Part shown: piece after piece, positions 32,701-45,540 of the stretch
How positions within the stretch are numbered: position 1 is the stretch's first letter
Layout of the letters: every line of letters begins with the position of its first letter
Origin: Pyropia yezoensis
Taxonomy: Eukaryota; Rhodophyta; Bangiophyceae; Bangiales; Bangiaceae
Assembly: GCA_009829735.1 (NCBI GenBank)
Contig: CM020619.1
Span: forward strand, 17,427,816 to 17,491,815
DNA length: 64,000 bases
Direction: 5' to 3'
The notes under the pieces: generated by a model
Database searches by the model: none
Told to the model about the DNA's origin: nothing
What the model saw: only the letters and a program-made list of their open reading frames with translations
Program-made: the position numbers and the translations under genes

Positions 32701-35700
32701 CGCGTCCATAAACAGCTGATGACGGTCTGTTGGCACTCTCAGACTTGAGCGGGAGCCGATGGATCCAGGGCCGACCCGCGCCCTCGGGTGGAAACCCTTG
32801 GTTTCGTAAAGGGAACCCGTGGTTCCGTGTCAGAACCCGTGTTTTCGGGTGGCACAACCATGTGGCTCCGTGTCGAAACCTGTGTTTTTGGGGCGGTAAC
32901 CCCTGGTGTCGGCTGGGAACCCGTGGTTTTGGGTGGGGTGCCCGTGGTGAGCGGTCCCACTTGAAGCCATCACGCCGGGACGTGTCCAGCTAGTACGCTT
33001 GACGCGCTGTCTGCACTGTCATTTTGGAGCAGGAACCAATGAATGCCGGCCAGAAGCCGCGTCCTCGGGTGGAATCCCTTGGTTTTGTGAACGGAACCCG
33101 TGGTTCCGTGTCAGAACCCGTGTTTTCGGGTGGCACAACTATGTGGCTCCGTGTCGAAACCTGTGTTTTGGGGCGGGAACCCGTTGTTTCGGGTAGGAAC
33201 CCGTGGTTTTGGGTGGGGTGCCCGTGGTTAGCGGTCCCACTTCAAACCATCACGCCGGAACGTGTCCCCCACGTTCGCATGACGGTCTGTCGGTACTGTC
33301 GGTTTGGAGCGGGAGCCGATGGATCCCGGCCAGAAGCCGCGTCCTCGGGTGGAAACCCTTGGTTTTGTCAACGGAACCCGTGGTTCTGTGTCAGAACCCG
33401 TGTTTTCGGGTGGCACAACTATGTGGCTCCGTGTCGAAGCCTGTGTTTTGGGGCGGGAACCCGTGGTTTCGGGTAGGAATTCGTGGTTTTGGGTGAGGTG
33501 CCGTTGTTAGCGGTCCCACTTCAAGCCATCACGCCGGGACGAGTCCCCCAACTGTGCATGACGGTTTGTCGGTACTGTCGGTTTGGAGCGGGAGCCGATG
33601 GATCCCGGCCAGAAGCCGCGTCCTCGGGTGGAAACCCCTGGTTTTGTGAAGGGAACCCGTGGTTCCGTGTCAGAACCCGTGTTTCCGGGTGGCACAACTA
33701 TGTGGCTCCGTGTCGAAACCTGTGTTTTTGGGGCGGTAACCCCTGGTTTCGGGTAGGAACCCGTGGTTTTGGGTGGGGTGCCCGTGGTTAGCGGTCCCAC
33801 TTCAAACCATCACGCCGGAACGTGTCCCCCACGTTCGCATGACGGTCTGTCGGTACTGTCGGTTTGGAGCGGGAGCCGATGGATCCCGGCCAGAAGCCGC
33901 GTCCTCGGGTGGAAACCCTTGGTTTTGTCAACGGAACCCGTGGTTCTGTGTCAGAACCCGTGTTTTCGGGTGGCACAACTATGTGGCTCCGTGTCGAAGC
34001 CTGTGTTTTGGGGCGGGAACCCGTGGTTTCGGGTAGGAATTCGTGGTTTTGGGTGAGGTGCCGTTGTTAGCGGTCCCACTTCAAGCCATCACGCCGGGAC
34101 GAGTCCCCCAACTGTGCATGACGGTTTGTCGGTACTGTCGGTTTGGAGCGGGAGCCGATGGATCCCGGCCAGAAGCCGCGTCCTCGGGTGGAAACCCCTG
34201 GTTTTGTGAAGGGAACCCGTGGTTCCGTGTCAGAACCCGTGTTTCCGGGTGGCACAACTATGTGGCTCCGTGTCGAAGCCTGTGTTTTGGGGCGGGAACC
34301 CATGGTTTCGGGTTGGAACCCGTGGTTTTGGGTGGGGTGCCCGTGGTTAGCGGTCCCACTTCAAGCCATCACGCCGGGACGAGTCCCCCAAGTACCCATG
34401 ACGGTCTTTCGGCTCTGTCGGTTTGGAGCGGGAGCCGATGGATGCCGGCCAGAAGCCGCGTCCTCGGGTGGAAACCCTTGGTTTTGTAAAGGGAACCCGT
34501 GGTTCCGTGTCAGAACCCGTGTTTTCGGGTGGCACAACTATGTGGCTCCGTGTCGAAGCCTTCGTTTTGGGGCGGGAACCCGTGGTTTCGGGTGGGAACC
34601 CTTGGTTTTGGGTGGGGTGCCCGTGGTCGACGGACCGACTGCATGTCATCATGCCTGGACGCGTCCGTAAATAGCTTAGGATGGTCTGTTGGCCTTATCA
34701 GATTTGAGCGGGAGCCGATGGATCCCGGCCAGAAGCCGCGTCCTCGGGTGAAAACCCTTGGTTTTGTGAAGGGAACCCGTGGTTCCGTGTCAGAACCCGT
34801 GTTTCTGGGTGGCACAACTATGTGGCTCCGTGTCGAAACCTGTGTTTTGGGGCGGGAACCCGTGGTTTCGGGTGGGAACCCGTGGTTTTGGGTGGGGTGC
34901 CCGTGGTTAGCGGTCCCACTTCAAGCCATCACGCCGGGACGTGACCCACACGTTCGCATGAGGGTCTGTCGGTACTGTTGGTTTGGAACGGGAGCCGATG
35001 GATCCCGGCCAGAAGCCGCGACCTCGGGTGGAAACCCTTTATGTCGTAAAGGGAACCCGTGGTTCCGTGTCAGAACCCGTGTTTTCGGGTGGCACAACTA
35101 TGTGGCTCCGTGTCGAAGCCTGTGTTTTGGGGCGGGAACCCGTGGTTTCGGCTAGGAACCCGTGGTTTTGGGTGGGGTGCCCGTGGTTAGCGGTCCCACT
35201 TCAAGCCATCACGCCGGGACAAGTCCCCCAAGTACGCATGAGGGTCTGTCGGGACTCTCGGTTTGGAGCCGAAGCCGATGGATGCTGGCCAGAAGCCGCG
35301 TCCTCGGGTGGAAACCCTTGGTTTCGTAAAGGGAACCCGTGGTTCCGTGTCAGAACCCGTGTTTTCGGGTGGCACAACTATGTGGCTCCGTGTCAAAACC
35401 TGTGTTTTGGGGCGGGAACCCGTGGTTTCGGGTGGGAACCCGTGGTTTTGGGTGGGGTGCCCGTGGTTAGCGGTCCCACTTGAAGCCATCACGCCGGGAC
35501 GTGCCCCCCACATTCGCATGACGGTCTGTCGGTACTGTCGGTTTGGAGCGGGAGCCGATGGATCCCGGCCAGAAGCCGCGTCCTCGGGTGGAAACCCCTG
35601 GTTTTGCGAAGGGAACCCGTGGTTCCGTGTCAGAACCCGTGTTTTCGGGTGGCACAACTATGTGGCTCCGTGTCGAAACCTGTGTTTTGGGGCGGGAACC

Positions 35701-35822
35701 CGTGGTTTCGGGTGGGAACCCGTGGTTTTGGGTGGGGTGCCCGTGGTTAGCGGTCCCACTTGAAGCCATCACGCCGGGACGTGTCCCCCAAGTACGCATG
35801 AGGGTCTGTCGGTACTGTCGGT

Positions 35823-38800
35823 TTGGAGCCCAAGCCGATGGATGCCGGCCAGAAGCCGCGTCCTCGGGTGGAAACCCCTGGTTTTGCGAAGGGAACCCGT
35901 GGTTCCGTGTCAGAACCCGTGTTTTCGGGTGGCACAACTATGTGGCTCCGTGTCGAAACCTGTGTTTTGGGGCGGGAACCCGTGGTTTCGGGTGGGAACC
36001 CGTGGTTTTGGGTGGGGTACCCGTGGTTAGCGGTCCCACTTCAAGCCATCACGCCGGGACGAGTCCCCCAGGTACGCATGAGGGTCTGTCGGCACTGTCG
36101 GTTTGGAGCGGGAGCCGATGGATCCCGGCCAGAAGCCGCGTCCTCGGGTGGAAACCCCTGGTTTTGCGAAGGGAACCCGTGGTTCCGTGTCAGAACCCGT
36201 GTTTTCGGGTGGCACAACTATGTGGCTCCGTGTCGAAACCTGTGTTTTGGGGCGGGAACCCGTGGTTTCGGGTGGGAACCCGTGGTTTTGGGTGGGGTGC
36301 CCGTGGTTAGCGGTCCCACTTCAAACCATCACGCCGGAACGTGTCCCCCACGTTCGCATGACGGTCTGTCGGTCCTGTCGGTTTGGAGCGGGAGCCGATG
36401 GATCCCGGCCAGAAGCCGCGTCCTCGGGTGGAAACCCCTGGTTTTGTAAAGGGAACCCGTGGTTCCGTGTCAGAACCCGTGTTTTCGGGTGGCACAACTA
36501 TGTGGCTCCGTGTCGAAACCTGTGTTTTGGGGCGGGAACCCGTGGTTTCGGGTGGGAACCCGTGGTTTTGGGTGGGGTGCCCGTGGTTAGCGGTCCCACT
36601 TGAAGCCATCACGCCGGGACGTGCCCCCCACATTCGCATAACGGTCTGTCGGCACTGTCGGTTTGGAGCGGGAGCCGATGGATCCCGGCCAGAAGCCGCG
36701 TCCTCGGGTGGAAACCCCTGGTTTTGCGAAGGGAACCCGTGGTTCCGTGTCAGAACCCGTGTTTTCGGGTGGCACAACTATGTGGCTCCGTGTCAAAGCC
36801 TGTGTTTTGGGGCGGGAACCCGTGGTTTCGGGTGGGAACCCGTGGGTTTTGGTGGGGTGCCCGTGGTTAGCGGTCCCACTTCAAGCCATCACGCCGGGAT
36901 GAGTCCCCCAAGTACCCATGACGGTCTTTCGGCTCTGTCGGTTTGGAGCGGGAGCCGATGGATCCCGGCCAGAAGCCGCGTCCTCGGGTGGAAACCCCTG
37001 GTTTTGTAAAGGGAACCCGTGATTCCGTGTCAGAACCCGTGTTTTCGGGTGGCACAACTATGTGGCTCCGTGTCGAAGCCTGTGTTTTGGGGCGGGAACC
37101 CCTGGTTTAGGGTGGGAACCCGTGGTTTTGGGTGGGGTGCCCGTGGTTAGCGGTCCCACTTCAAGCCATCACGCCGGGACGTGTCCCACACGTTCGCATG
37201 AGGGTCTGTCGGTACTGTTGGTTTGGAGCGGGAGCCGATGGATCCCGGCCAGAAGCCGCGACCTCGGGTGGAAACCCTTGGTTTCGTAAAGGGAACCCGT
37301 GGTTCCGTGTCAGAACCCGTGTTTTCGGGTGGCACAACTATGTGGCTCCGTGTCGAAACCTGTGTTTTGGTACGGGAACCCGTGGTTTCGGCTAGGAACC
37401 CTTGGTTTTGGGTGGGGTGCCCGTGGTCGACGGACCGACTGCAAATCATCATGCCTGGACGCGTCCGTAAATAGCTTAGGATGGTCTGTTGGCCTTATCA
37501 GATTTGAGCGGGAGCCGATGGATCCCGGCCATAAGCCGCGTCCTCGGGTGGAAACCCCTGGTTTTGTGAAGGGAACCCGTGGTTTCGTGTCAGAACCCGT
37601 GTTTTCGGGTGGCACAACTATGTGGCTCCGTGTCGAAACCTGTGTTTTGGGGCGGGAACCCGTGGTTTCGGGTGGGAACCCGTGGTTTTGGGTGGGGTGC
37701 CCGAGGTTAGCGGTCCCACTTTAAGCCATCACGTCGGGACGTGTCCCCCAAGTACGCATGAGGGTCTGTCGGTACTGTCGGTTTGGAGCGGGAGCCGATG
37801 GATCCCGGCCAGAAGCCGCGTCCTCGGGTGGAAACCCTTGGTTTTGTGAAGGGAACCCGTGGTTTCGTGTCAGAACCCGTGTTTTCGGGTGGCACAACTA
37901 TGTGGCTCCGTGTCGAAACCTGTGTTTTGGGGCGGGAACCCGTGGTTTCGGGTGGGAACCCGTGGTTTTGGGTGGGGTGCCCGAGGTTAGCGGTCCCACT
38001 TTAAGCCATCACGTCGGGACGTGTCCCCCACGTTCGCATAACGGTCTGTCGGTACTGTCGGTTTGAAGCGGGAGCCGATGGATGCCGGCCAGAAGCCGCG
38101 TCCTCGGGTGGAAACCCCTGGTTTTGTGAAGGGAACCCGTGGTTCCGTGTCAGAACCCGTGTTTTCGGGTGGCACAACTATGTGGCTCCGTGTCGAAACC
38201 TGTGTTTTGGGGCGGGAACCCGTGGTTTCGGCTGGGAACCCGTGGTTTTGGGTGGGGTGCCCGTGGTTAGCGGTCCCACATCAAGCCATCACGCCGGGAC
38301 GTGTCCCCCAAGTACGCATGACGGTCTGTCGGTACTGTCGGTTTGGAGCGGGAGCCGATGGATCCCGGCCAGAAGCCGCGTCCTCGGGTGGAAACCCTTG
38401 GTTTTGTGAAGGGAACCCGTGGTTTCGTGTCAGAACCCGTGTTTTCGGGTGGCACAACTATGTGGCTCCGTGTCGAAACCTGTGTTTTGGTACGGGAACC
38501 CGTGGTTTCGGCTAGGAACCCTTGGTTTTGGGTGGGGTGCCCGTGGTCGACGGACCGACTGCAAATCATCATGCCTGGACGCGTCCGTAAATAGCTTAGG
38601 ATGGTCTGTTGGCCTTATCAGATTTGAGCGGGAGCCGATGGATCCCGGCCAGAAGCCGCGTCCTCGGGTGGAAACCCCTGGTTTTGTAAAGGGAACCCGT
38701 GGTTCCGTGTCAGAACCCGTGTTTTCGAGTGGCACAACTATGTGGCTCCGTGTCGAAGCCTGTGTTTTGGGGCGGGAACCCGTGGTTTCGGGTGGGAACC

Positions 38801-41800
38801 CGTGGTTTTGGGTGGGGTGCCCGTGGTTAGCGGTCCCACTTCAAGCCATCACGCCGGGATGAGTCCCCCAAGTACCCATGACGGTCTTTCGGCTCTGTCG
38901 GTTAGGAGTGGAACCCGATGGATGCCGGCCAGAAGCCGCGTCCTCGGGTGGAAACCCTTGGTTTTGTGAAGGGAACCCGTGGTTCCGTGTCAGAACCCGT
39001 GTTTTCGGGTGGCACAACTATGTGGCTCCGTGTCGAAACCTGTGTTTTGGGGCGGGAACCCGTGGTTTCGGGTGGGAACCCGTGGGTTTTGGTGGGGTGC
39101 CCGTGGTTAGCGGTCCCACTTGAAGCCATCACGCCGGGACGTGTCCCCCAAGTACGCATGAGGGTCTGTCGGTACTGTCGGTTTGGAGCCCAAGCCGATG
39201 GATGCCGGCCAGAAGCCGCGTCCTCGGGTGGAAACCCCTGGTTTTGCGAAGGGAACCCGTGGTTCCGTGTCAGAACCCGTGTTTTCGGGTGGCACAACTA
39301 TGTGGCTCCGTGTCGAAACCTGTGTTTTGGGGCGGGAACCCGTGGTTTCGGGTGGGAACCCGTGGTTTTGGGTGGGGTACCCGTGGTTAGCGGTCCCACT
39401 TCAAGCCATCACGCCGGGACGAGTCCCCCAGGTACGCATGAGGGTCTGTCGGCACTGTCGGTTTGGAGCGGGAGCCGATGGATCCCGGCCAGAGCGCGTC
39501 CTCGGGTGGAAACCCTGGTTTGCGAAGGGAACCCGTGGTTCCGTGTCAGAACCCGTGTTTTCGGGTGGCACAACTATGTGGCTCCGTGTCGAAACCTGTG
39601 TTTTGGGGCGGGAACCCGTGGTTTCGGGTGGGAACCCGTGGTTTTGGGTGGGGTGCCCGTGGTTTGCGGTCCCACTTCAAACCATCACGCCGGAACGTGT
39701 CCCCCACGTTCGCATGACGGTCTGTCGGCACTGTCGGTTTGGAGCGGGAGCCGATGGATCCCGGCCAGAAGCCGCGTCCTCGGGTGGAAACCCCTGGTTT
39801 TGTAAAGGGAACCCGTGGTTCCGTGTCAGAACCCGTGTTTTCGGGTGGCACAACTATGTGGCTCCGTGTCGAAACCTGTGTTTTGGGGCGGGAACCCGTG
39901 GTTTCGGGTGGGAACCCGTGGTTTTGGGTGGGGTGCCCGTGGTTAGCGGTCCCACTTGAAGCCATCACGCCGGGACGTGCCCCCCACATTCGCATAACGG
40001 TCTGTCGGCACTGTCGGTTTGGAGCGGGAGCCGATGGATCCCGGCCAGAAGCCGCGTCCTCGGGTGGAAACCCCTGGTTTTGCGAAGGGAACCCGTGGTT
40101 CCGTGTCAGAACCCGTGTTTTCGGGTGGCACAACTATGTGGCTCCGTGTCAAAGCCTGTGTTTTGGGGCGGGAACCCGTGGTTTCGGGTGGGAACCCGTG
40201 GGTTTTGGTGGGGTGCCCGTGGTTAGCGGTCCCACTTCAAGCCATCACGCCGGGATGAGTCCCCCAAGTACCCATGACGGTCTTTCGGCTCTGTCGGTTT
40301 GGAGCGGGAGCCGATGGATCCCGGCCAGAAGCCGCGTCCTCGGGTGGAAACCCCTGATTTTGTAAAGGGAACCCGTGGTTCCGTGTCAGAACCCGTGTTT
40401 TCGGGTGGCACAACTATGTGGCTCCGTGTCGAAGCCTGTGTTTTGGGGCGGGAACCCCTGGTTTAGGGTGGGAACCCGTGGTTTTGGGTGGGGTGCCCGT
40501 GGTTAGCGGTCCCACTTCAAGCCATCACGCCGGGACGTGTCCCACACGTTCGCATGAGGGTCTGTCGGTACTGTTGGTTTGGAGCGGGAGCCGATGGATC
40601 CCGGCCAGAAGCCGCGACCTCGGGTGGAAACCCTTGGTTTTGTAAACGGAACCCGTGGTTCCGTGTCAGAACCCGTGTTTTCGGGTGGCACAACTATGTG
40701 GCTCCGTGTCGAAACCTGTGTTTTGGTACGGGAACCCGTGGTTTCGGCTAGGAACCCTTGGTTTTGGGTGGGGTGCCCGTGGTCGACGGACCGACTGCAA
40801 ATCATCATGCCTGGACGCGTCCGTAAATAGCTTAGGATGGTCTGTTGGCCTTATCAGATTTGAGCGGGAGCCGATGGATCCCGGCCATAAGCCGCGTCCT
40901 CGGGTGGAAACCCCTGGTTTGGTGAAGGGAACCCGTGGTTCCGTGTCAGAACCCGTGTTTCCGGGTGGCACAACTATGTGGCTCCGTGTCGAAGCCTGTG
41001 TTTTGGGGCGGGAACCCGTGGTTTCGGCTGGGAACCCGTGGTTTTGGGTGGGGTGCCCGTGGTTAGCGGTCCCACATCAAGCCATCACGCCGGGACGTGT
41101 CCCCCAAGTACGCATGACGGTCTGTCGGTACTGTCGGTTTGGAGCGGGAGCCGATGGATCCCGGCCAGAAGCCGCGTCCTCGGTGGAAACCCTTGGTTTT
41201 GTGAAGGGAACCCGTGGTTTCGTGTCAGAACCCGTGTTTTCGGGTGGCACAACTATGTGGCTCCGGGTCGAAACCTGTGTTTTGGGGCGGGAACCCGTGG
41301 TTTCGGGTGGGAACCCGTGGTTTTGGGTGGGGTGCCCGAGGTTAGCGGTCCCACTTTAAGCCATCACGTCGGGACGTGTCCCCCACGTTCGCATAACCGT
41401 CTGTCGGTACTGTCGGTTTGAAGCGGGAGCCGATGGATGCCGGCCAGAAGCCGCGTCCTCGGGTGGAAACCCCTGGTTTTGTGAAGGGAACCCGTGGTTC
41501 CGTGTCAGAACCCGTGTTTTCGGGTGGCACAACTATGTGGCTCCGTGTCGAAACCTGTGTTTTGGGGCGGGAACCCGTGGTTTCGGGTGGGAACCCGTGG
41601 GTTTTGGGTGGGGTGCCCGAGGTTAGCGGTCCCACTTTAAGCCATCACGCCGGGACGTGTCCCCCACGTTCGCATAACCGTCTGTCGGTACTGTCGGTTT
41701 GGAGCGGGAGCCGATGGATCCCGGCCAGAAGCCGCGTCCTCGGGTGGAAACCCTTGGTTTTGTAAACGGAACCCGTGGTTCCGTGTCAGAACCCGTGTTT

Positions 41801-42538
41801 TCGGGTGGCACAACTATGTGGCTCCGTGTCGAAACCTGTGTTTTGGTACGGGAACCCGTGGTTTCGGCGAGGAACCCTTGGTTTTGGGTGGGGTGCCCGT
41901 GGTCGACGGACCGACTGCAAATCATCATGCCTGGACGCGTCCGTAAATAGCTTAGGATGGTCTGTTGGCCTTATCAGATTTGAGCGGGAGCCGATGGATC
42001 CCGGCCAGAAGCCGCGTCCTCGGGTGGAAACCCCTGGTTTTGTAAAGGGAACCCGTGGTTCCGTGTCAGAACCCGTGTTTTCGAGTGGCACAACTATGTG
42101 GCTCCGTGTCGAAGCCTGTGTTTTGGGGCGGGAACCCGTGGTTTCGGGTGGGAACCCGTGGTTTTGGGTGGGGTGCCCGTGGTTAGCGGTCCCACTTCAA
42201 GCCATCACGCCGGGATGAGTCCCCCAAGTACCCATGACGGTCTTTCGGCTCTGTCGGTTTGGAGTGGAACCCGATGGATGCCGGCCAGAAGCCGCGTCCT
42301 CGGGTGGAAACCCTTGGTTTTGTGAAGGGAACCCGTGGTTCCGTGTCAGAACCCGTGTTTTCGGGTGGCACAACTATGTGGCTCCGTGTCGAAACCTGTG
42401 TTTTGGGGCGGGAACCCGTGGTTTCGGGTGGGAACCCGTGGTTTTGGGTGGGGTGCCCGTGGTTAGCGGTCCCACTTGAAGCCATCACGCCGGGATGAGT
42501 CCCCCAAGTACCCATGACGGTCTTTCGGCTCTGTCGGT
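35823..42538. repeat. Tandem duplication of a ~3.36-kb block of 12 satellite units
   Basis: Unit variants at 35823-39182 recur in the same order at 39183-42538 with an offset of 3356-3360 bp. Examples are the type B units near 37460 and 40820, and variant pairs at 37062/40418, 37223/40579 and 38742/42098. The copies differ by a few small indels and rearranged units in the middle. It indicates recent expansion by unequal exchange. Confidence 0.75.
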
Positions 42539-42742
42539 TAGGAGTGGAACCCGATGGATGCCGGCCAGAAGCCGCGTCCTCGGGTGGAAACCCTTGGTTT
42601 TGTGAAGGGAACCCGTGGTTTCGTGTCAGAACCCGTGTTTTCGGGTGGCACAACTATGTGGCTCCGTGTCGAAGCCTGTGTTTTGGGGCGGGAACCCGTG
42701 GTTTCGGGTGGGAACCCGTGGTTTTGGGTGGGGTGCCGATGG

Positions 42743-45540
42743 TTAGCGGTCCCACTTCAAACCATCACGCCGGAACGTGTCCCCCACGTTCGCATAACCG
42801 TCTGTCGGTACTGTCGGTTTGGAGCGGGAGCCGATGGATCCCGGCCAGAAGCCGCGTCCTCGGGTGGAAACCCTTGGTTTTGTAAACGGAACCCGTGGTT
42901 CCGTGTCAGAACCCGTGTTTTCGGGTGGCACAACTATGTGGCTCCGTGTCGAAACCTGTGTTTTGGTACGGGAACCCGTGGTTTCGGGTAGGAACCCTTG
43001 GTTTTGGGTGGGGTGCCCGTGGTCGACGGACCGACTGTAACTGATCATGCCTGGACGCGTCCGTAAATAGCTTAGGATGGTCTGTTGGCCTTATCAGATT
43101 TGAGCGGGAGCCGATGGATCCCGGCCAGAAGCCGCGTCCTCGGGTGAAAACCCTTGGCTTTGTGAAGGGAACCCGTGGTTCCGTGTCAGAACCCGTGTTT
43201 CCGGGTGGCACAACTATGTGGCTCCGTGTCGAAACCTGTGTTTTGGGGCGGGAACCCCTGGTTTAGGGTGGGAACCCGTGGTTTTGGGTGGGGTGCCCGT
43301 GGTTAGCGGTCCCACTTCAAGCCATCACGCCGGGACGTGTCCCACACGTTCGCATGAGGGTCTGTCGGTACTGTTGGTTTGGAGCGGGAGCCGATGGATC
43401 CCGGCCAGAAGCCGCGACCTCGGGTGGAAACCCTTGGTTTCGTAAAGGGAACCCGTGGTTCCGTGTCAGAACCCGTGTTTTCGGGTGGCACAACTATGTG
43501 GCTCCGTGTCGAAACCTGTGTTTTGGTACGGGAACCCGTGGTTTCGGCTAGGAACCCTTGGTTTTGGGTGGGGTGCCCGTGGTCGACGGACCGACTGCAA
43601 ATCATCATGCCTGGACGCGTCCGTAAATAGCTTAGGATGGTCTGTTGGCCTTATCAGATTTGAGCGGGAGCCGATGGATCCCGGCCAGAAGCCGCGTCCT
43701 CGGGTGAAAACCCTTGGCTTTGTGAAGGGAACCCGTGGTTCCGTGTCAGAACCCGTGTTTCCGGGTGGCACAACTATGTGGCTCCGTGTCGAAACCTGTG
43801 TTTTGGGGCGGGAACCCCTGGTTTAGGGTGGGAACCCGTGGTTTTGGGTGGGGTGCCCGTGGTTAGCGGTCCCACTTCAAGCCATCACGCCGGGACGTGT
43901 CCCACACGTTCGCATAACCGTCTGTCGGTACTGTCGGTTTGGAGCGGGAGCCGATGGATCCCGGCCAGAAGCCGCGTCCTCGGGTGGAAACCCTTGGTTT
44001 TGTAAACGGAACCCGTGGTTCCGTGTCAGAACCCGTGTTTTCGGGTGGCACAACTATGTGGCTCCGTGTCGAAGCCTGTGTTTTGGGGCGGGAACCCGTG
44101 GTTTCGGGTGGGAACCCGTGGTTTTGGGTGGGGTGCCGATGGTTAGCGGTCCCACTTCAAACCATCACGCCGGAACGTGTCCCCCACGTTCGCATAACCG
44201 TCTGTCGGTACTGTCGGTTTGGAGCGGGAGCCGATGGATCCCGGCCAGAAGCCGCGTCCTCGGGTGGAAACCCTTGGTTTTGTAAACGGAACCCGTGGTT
44301 CCGTGTCAGAACCCGTGTTTTCGGGTGGCACAACTATGTGGCTCCGTGTCGAAACCTGTGTTTTGGTACGGGAACCCGTGGTTTCGGGTAGGAACCCTTG
44401 GTTTTGGGTGGGGTGCCCGTGGTCGACGGACCGACTGTAACTGATCATGCCTGGACGCGTCCGTAAATAGCTTAGGATGGTCTGTTGGCCTTATCAGATT
44501 TGAGCGGGAGCCGATGGATCCCGGCCAGAAGCCGCGTCCTCGGGTGAAAACCCTTGGCTTTGTGAAGGGAACCCGTGGTTCCGTGTCAGAACCCGTGTTT
44601 CCGGGTGGCACAACTATGTGGCTCCGTGTCGAAACCTGTGTTTTGGGGCGGGAACCCCTGGTTTAGGGTGGGAACCCGTGGTTTTGGGTGGGGTGCCCGT
44701 GGTTAGCGGTCCCACTTCAAGCCATCACGCCGGGACGTGTCCCACACGTTCGCATGAGGGTCTGTCGGTACTGTTGGTTTGGAGCGGGAGCCGATGGATC
44801 CCGGCCAGAAGCCGCGACCTCGGGTGGAAACCCTTGGTTTCGTAAAGGGAACCCGTGGTTCCGTGTCAGAACCCGTGTTTTCGGGTGGCACAACTATGTG
44901 GCTCCGTGTCGAAACCTGTGCTTTGGTACGGGAACCCGTGGTTTCGGCTAGGAACCCTTGGTTTTGGGTGGGGTGCCCGTGGTCGACGGACCGACTGCAA
45001 ATCATCATGCCTGGACGCGTCCGTAAATAGCTTAGGATGGTCTGTTGGCCTTATCAGACTTGAGCGGGAGCCGATGGATCCCGGCCAGAAGCCGCGTCCT
45101 CGGGTGAAAACCCTTGGCTTTGTGAAGGGAACCCGTGGTTCCGTGTCAGAACCCGTGTTTCCGGGTGGCACAACTATGTGGCTCCGTGTCGAAACCTGTG
45201 TTTTGGGGCGGGAACCCCTGGTTTAGGGTGGGAACCCGTGGTTTTGGGTGGGGTGCCCGTGGTTAGCGGTCCCACTTCAAGCCATCACGCCGGGACGTGT
45301 CCCACACGTTCGCATGAGGGTCTGTCGGTACTGTTGGTTTGGAGCGGGAGCCGATGGATCCCGGCCAGAAGCCGCGACCTTGGGTGGAAACCCTTAGTTT
45401 CGTAAAGGGAACCCGTGGTTCCGTGTCAGAACCCGTGTTTTCGGGTGGCACAACTATGTGGCTCCGTGTCGAAACCTGTGTTTTGGGGCGGGAACCCCTG
45501 GTTTAGGGTGGGAACCCGTGGTTTTGGGTGGGGTGCCCGT
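42743..45540. repeat. Tandem duplication of a ~1.4-kb block of 5 satellite units
   Basis: Unit variants at 42743-44142 recur at 44143-45540 with an offset of 1400 bp (for example 42906/44306 and 43303/44703). Confidence 0.75.
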
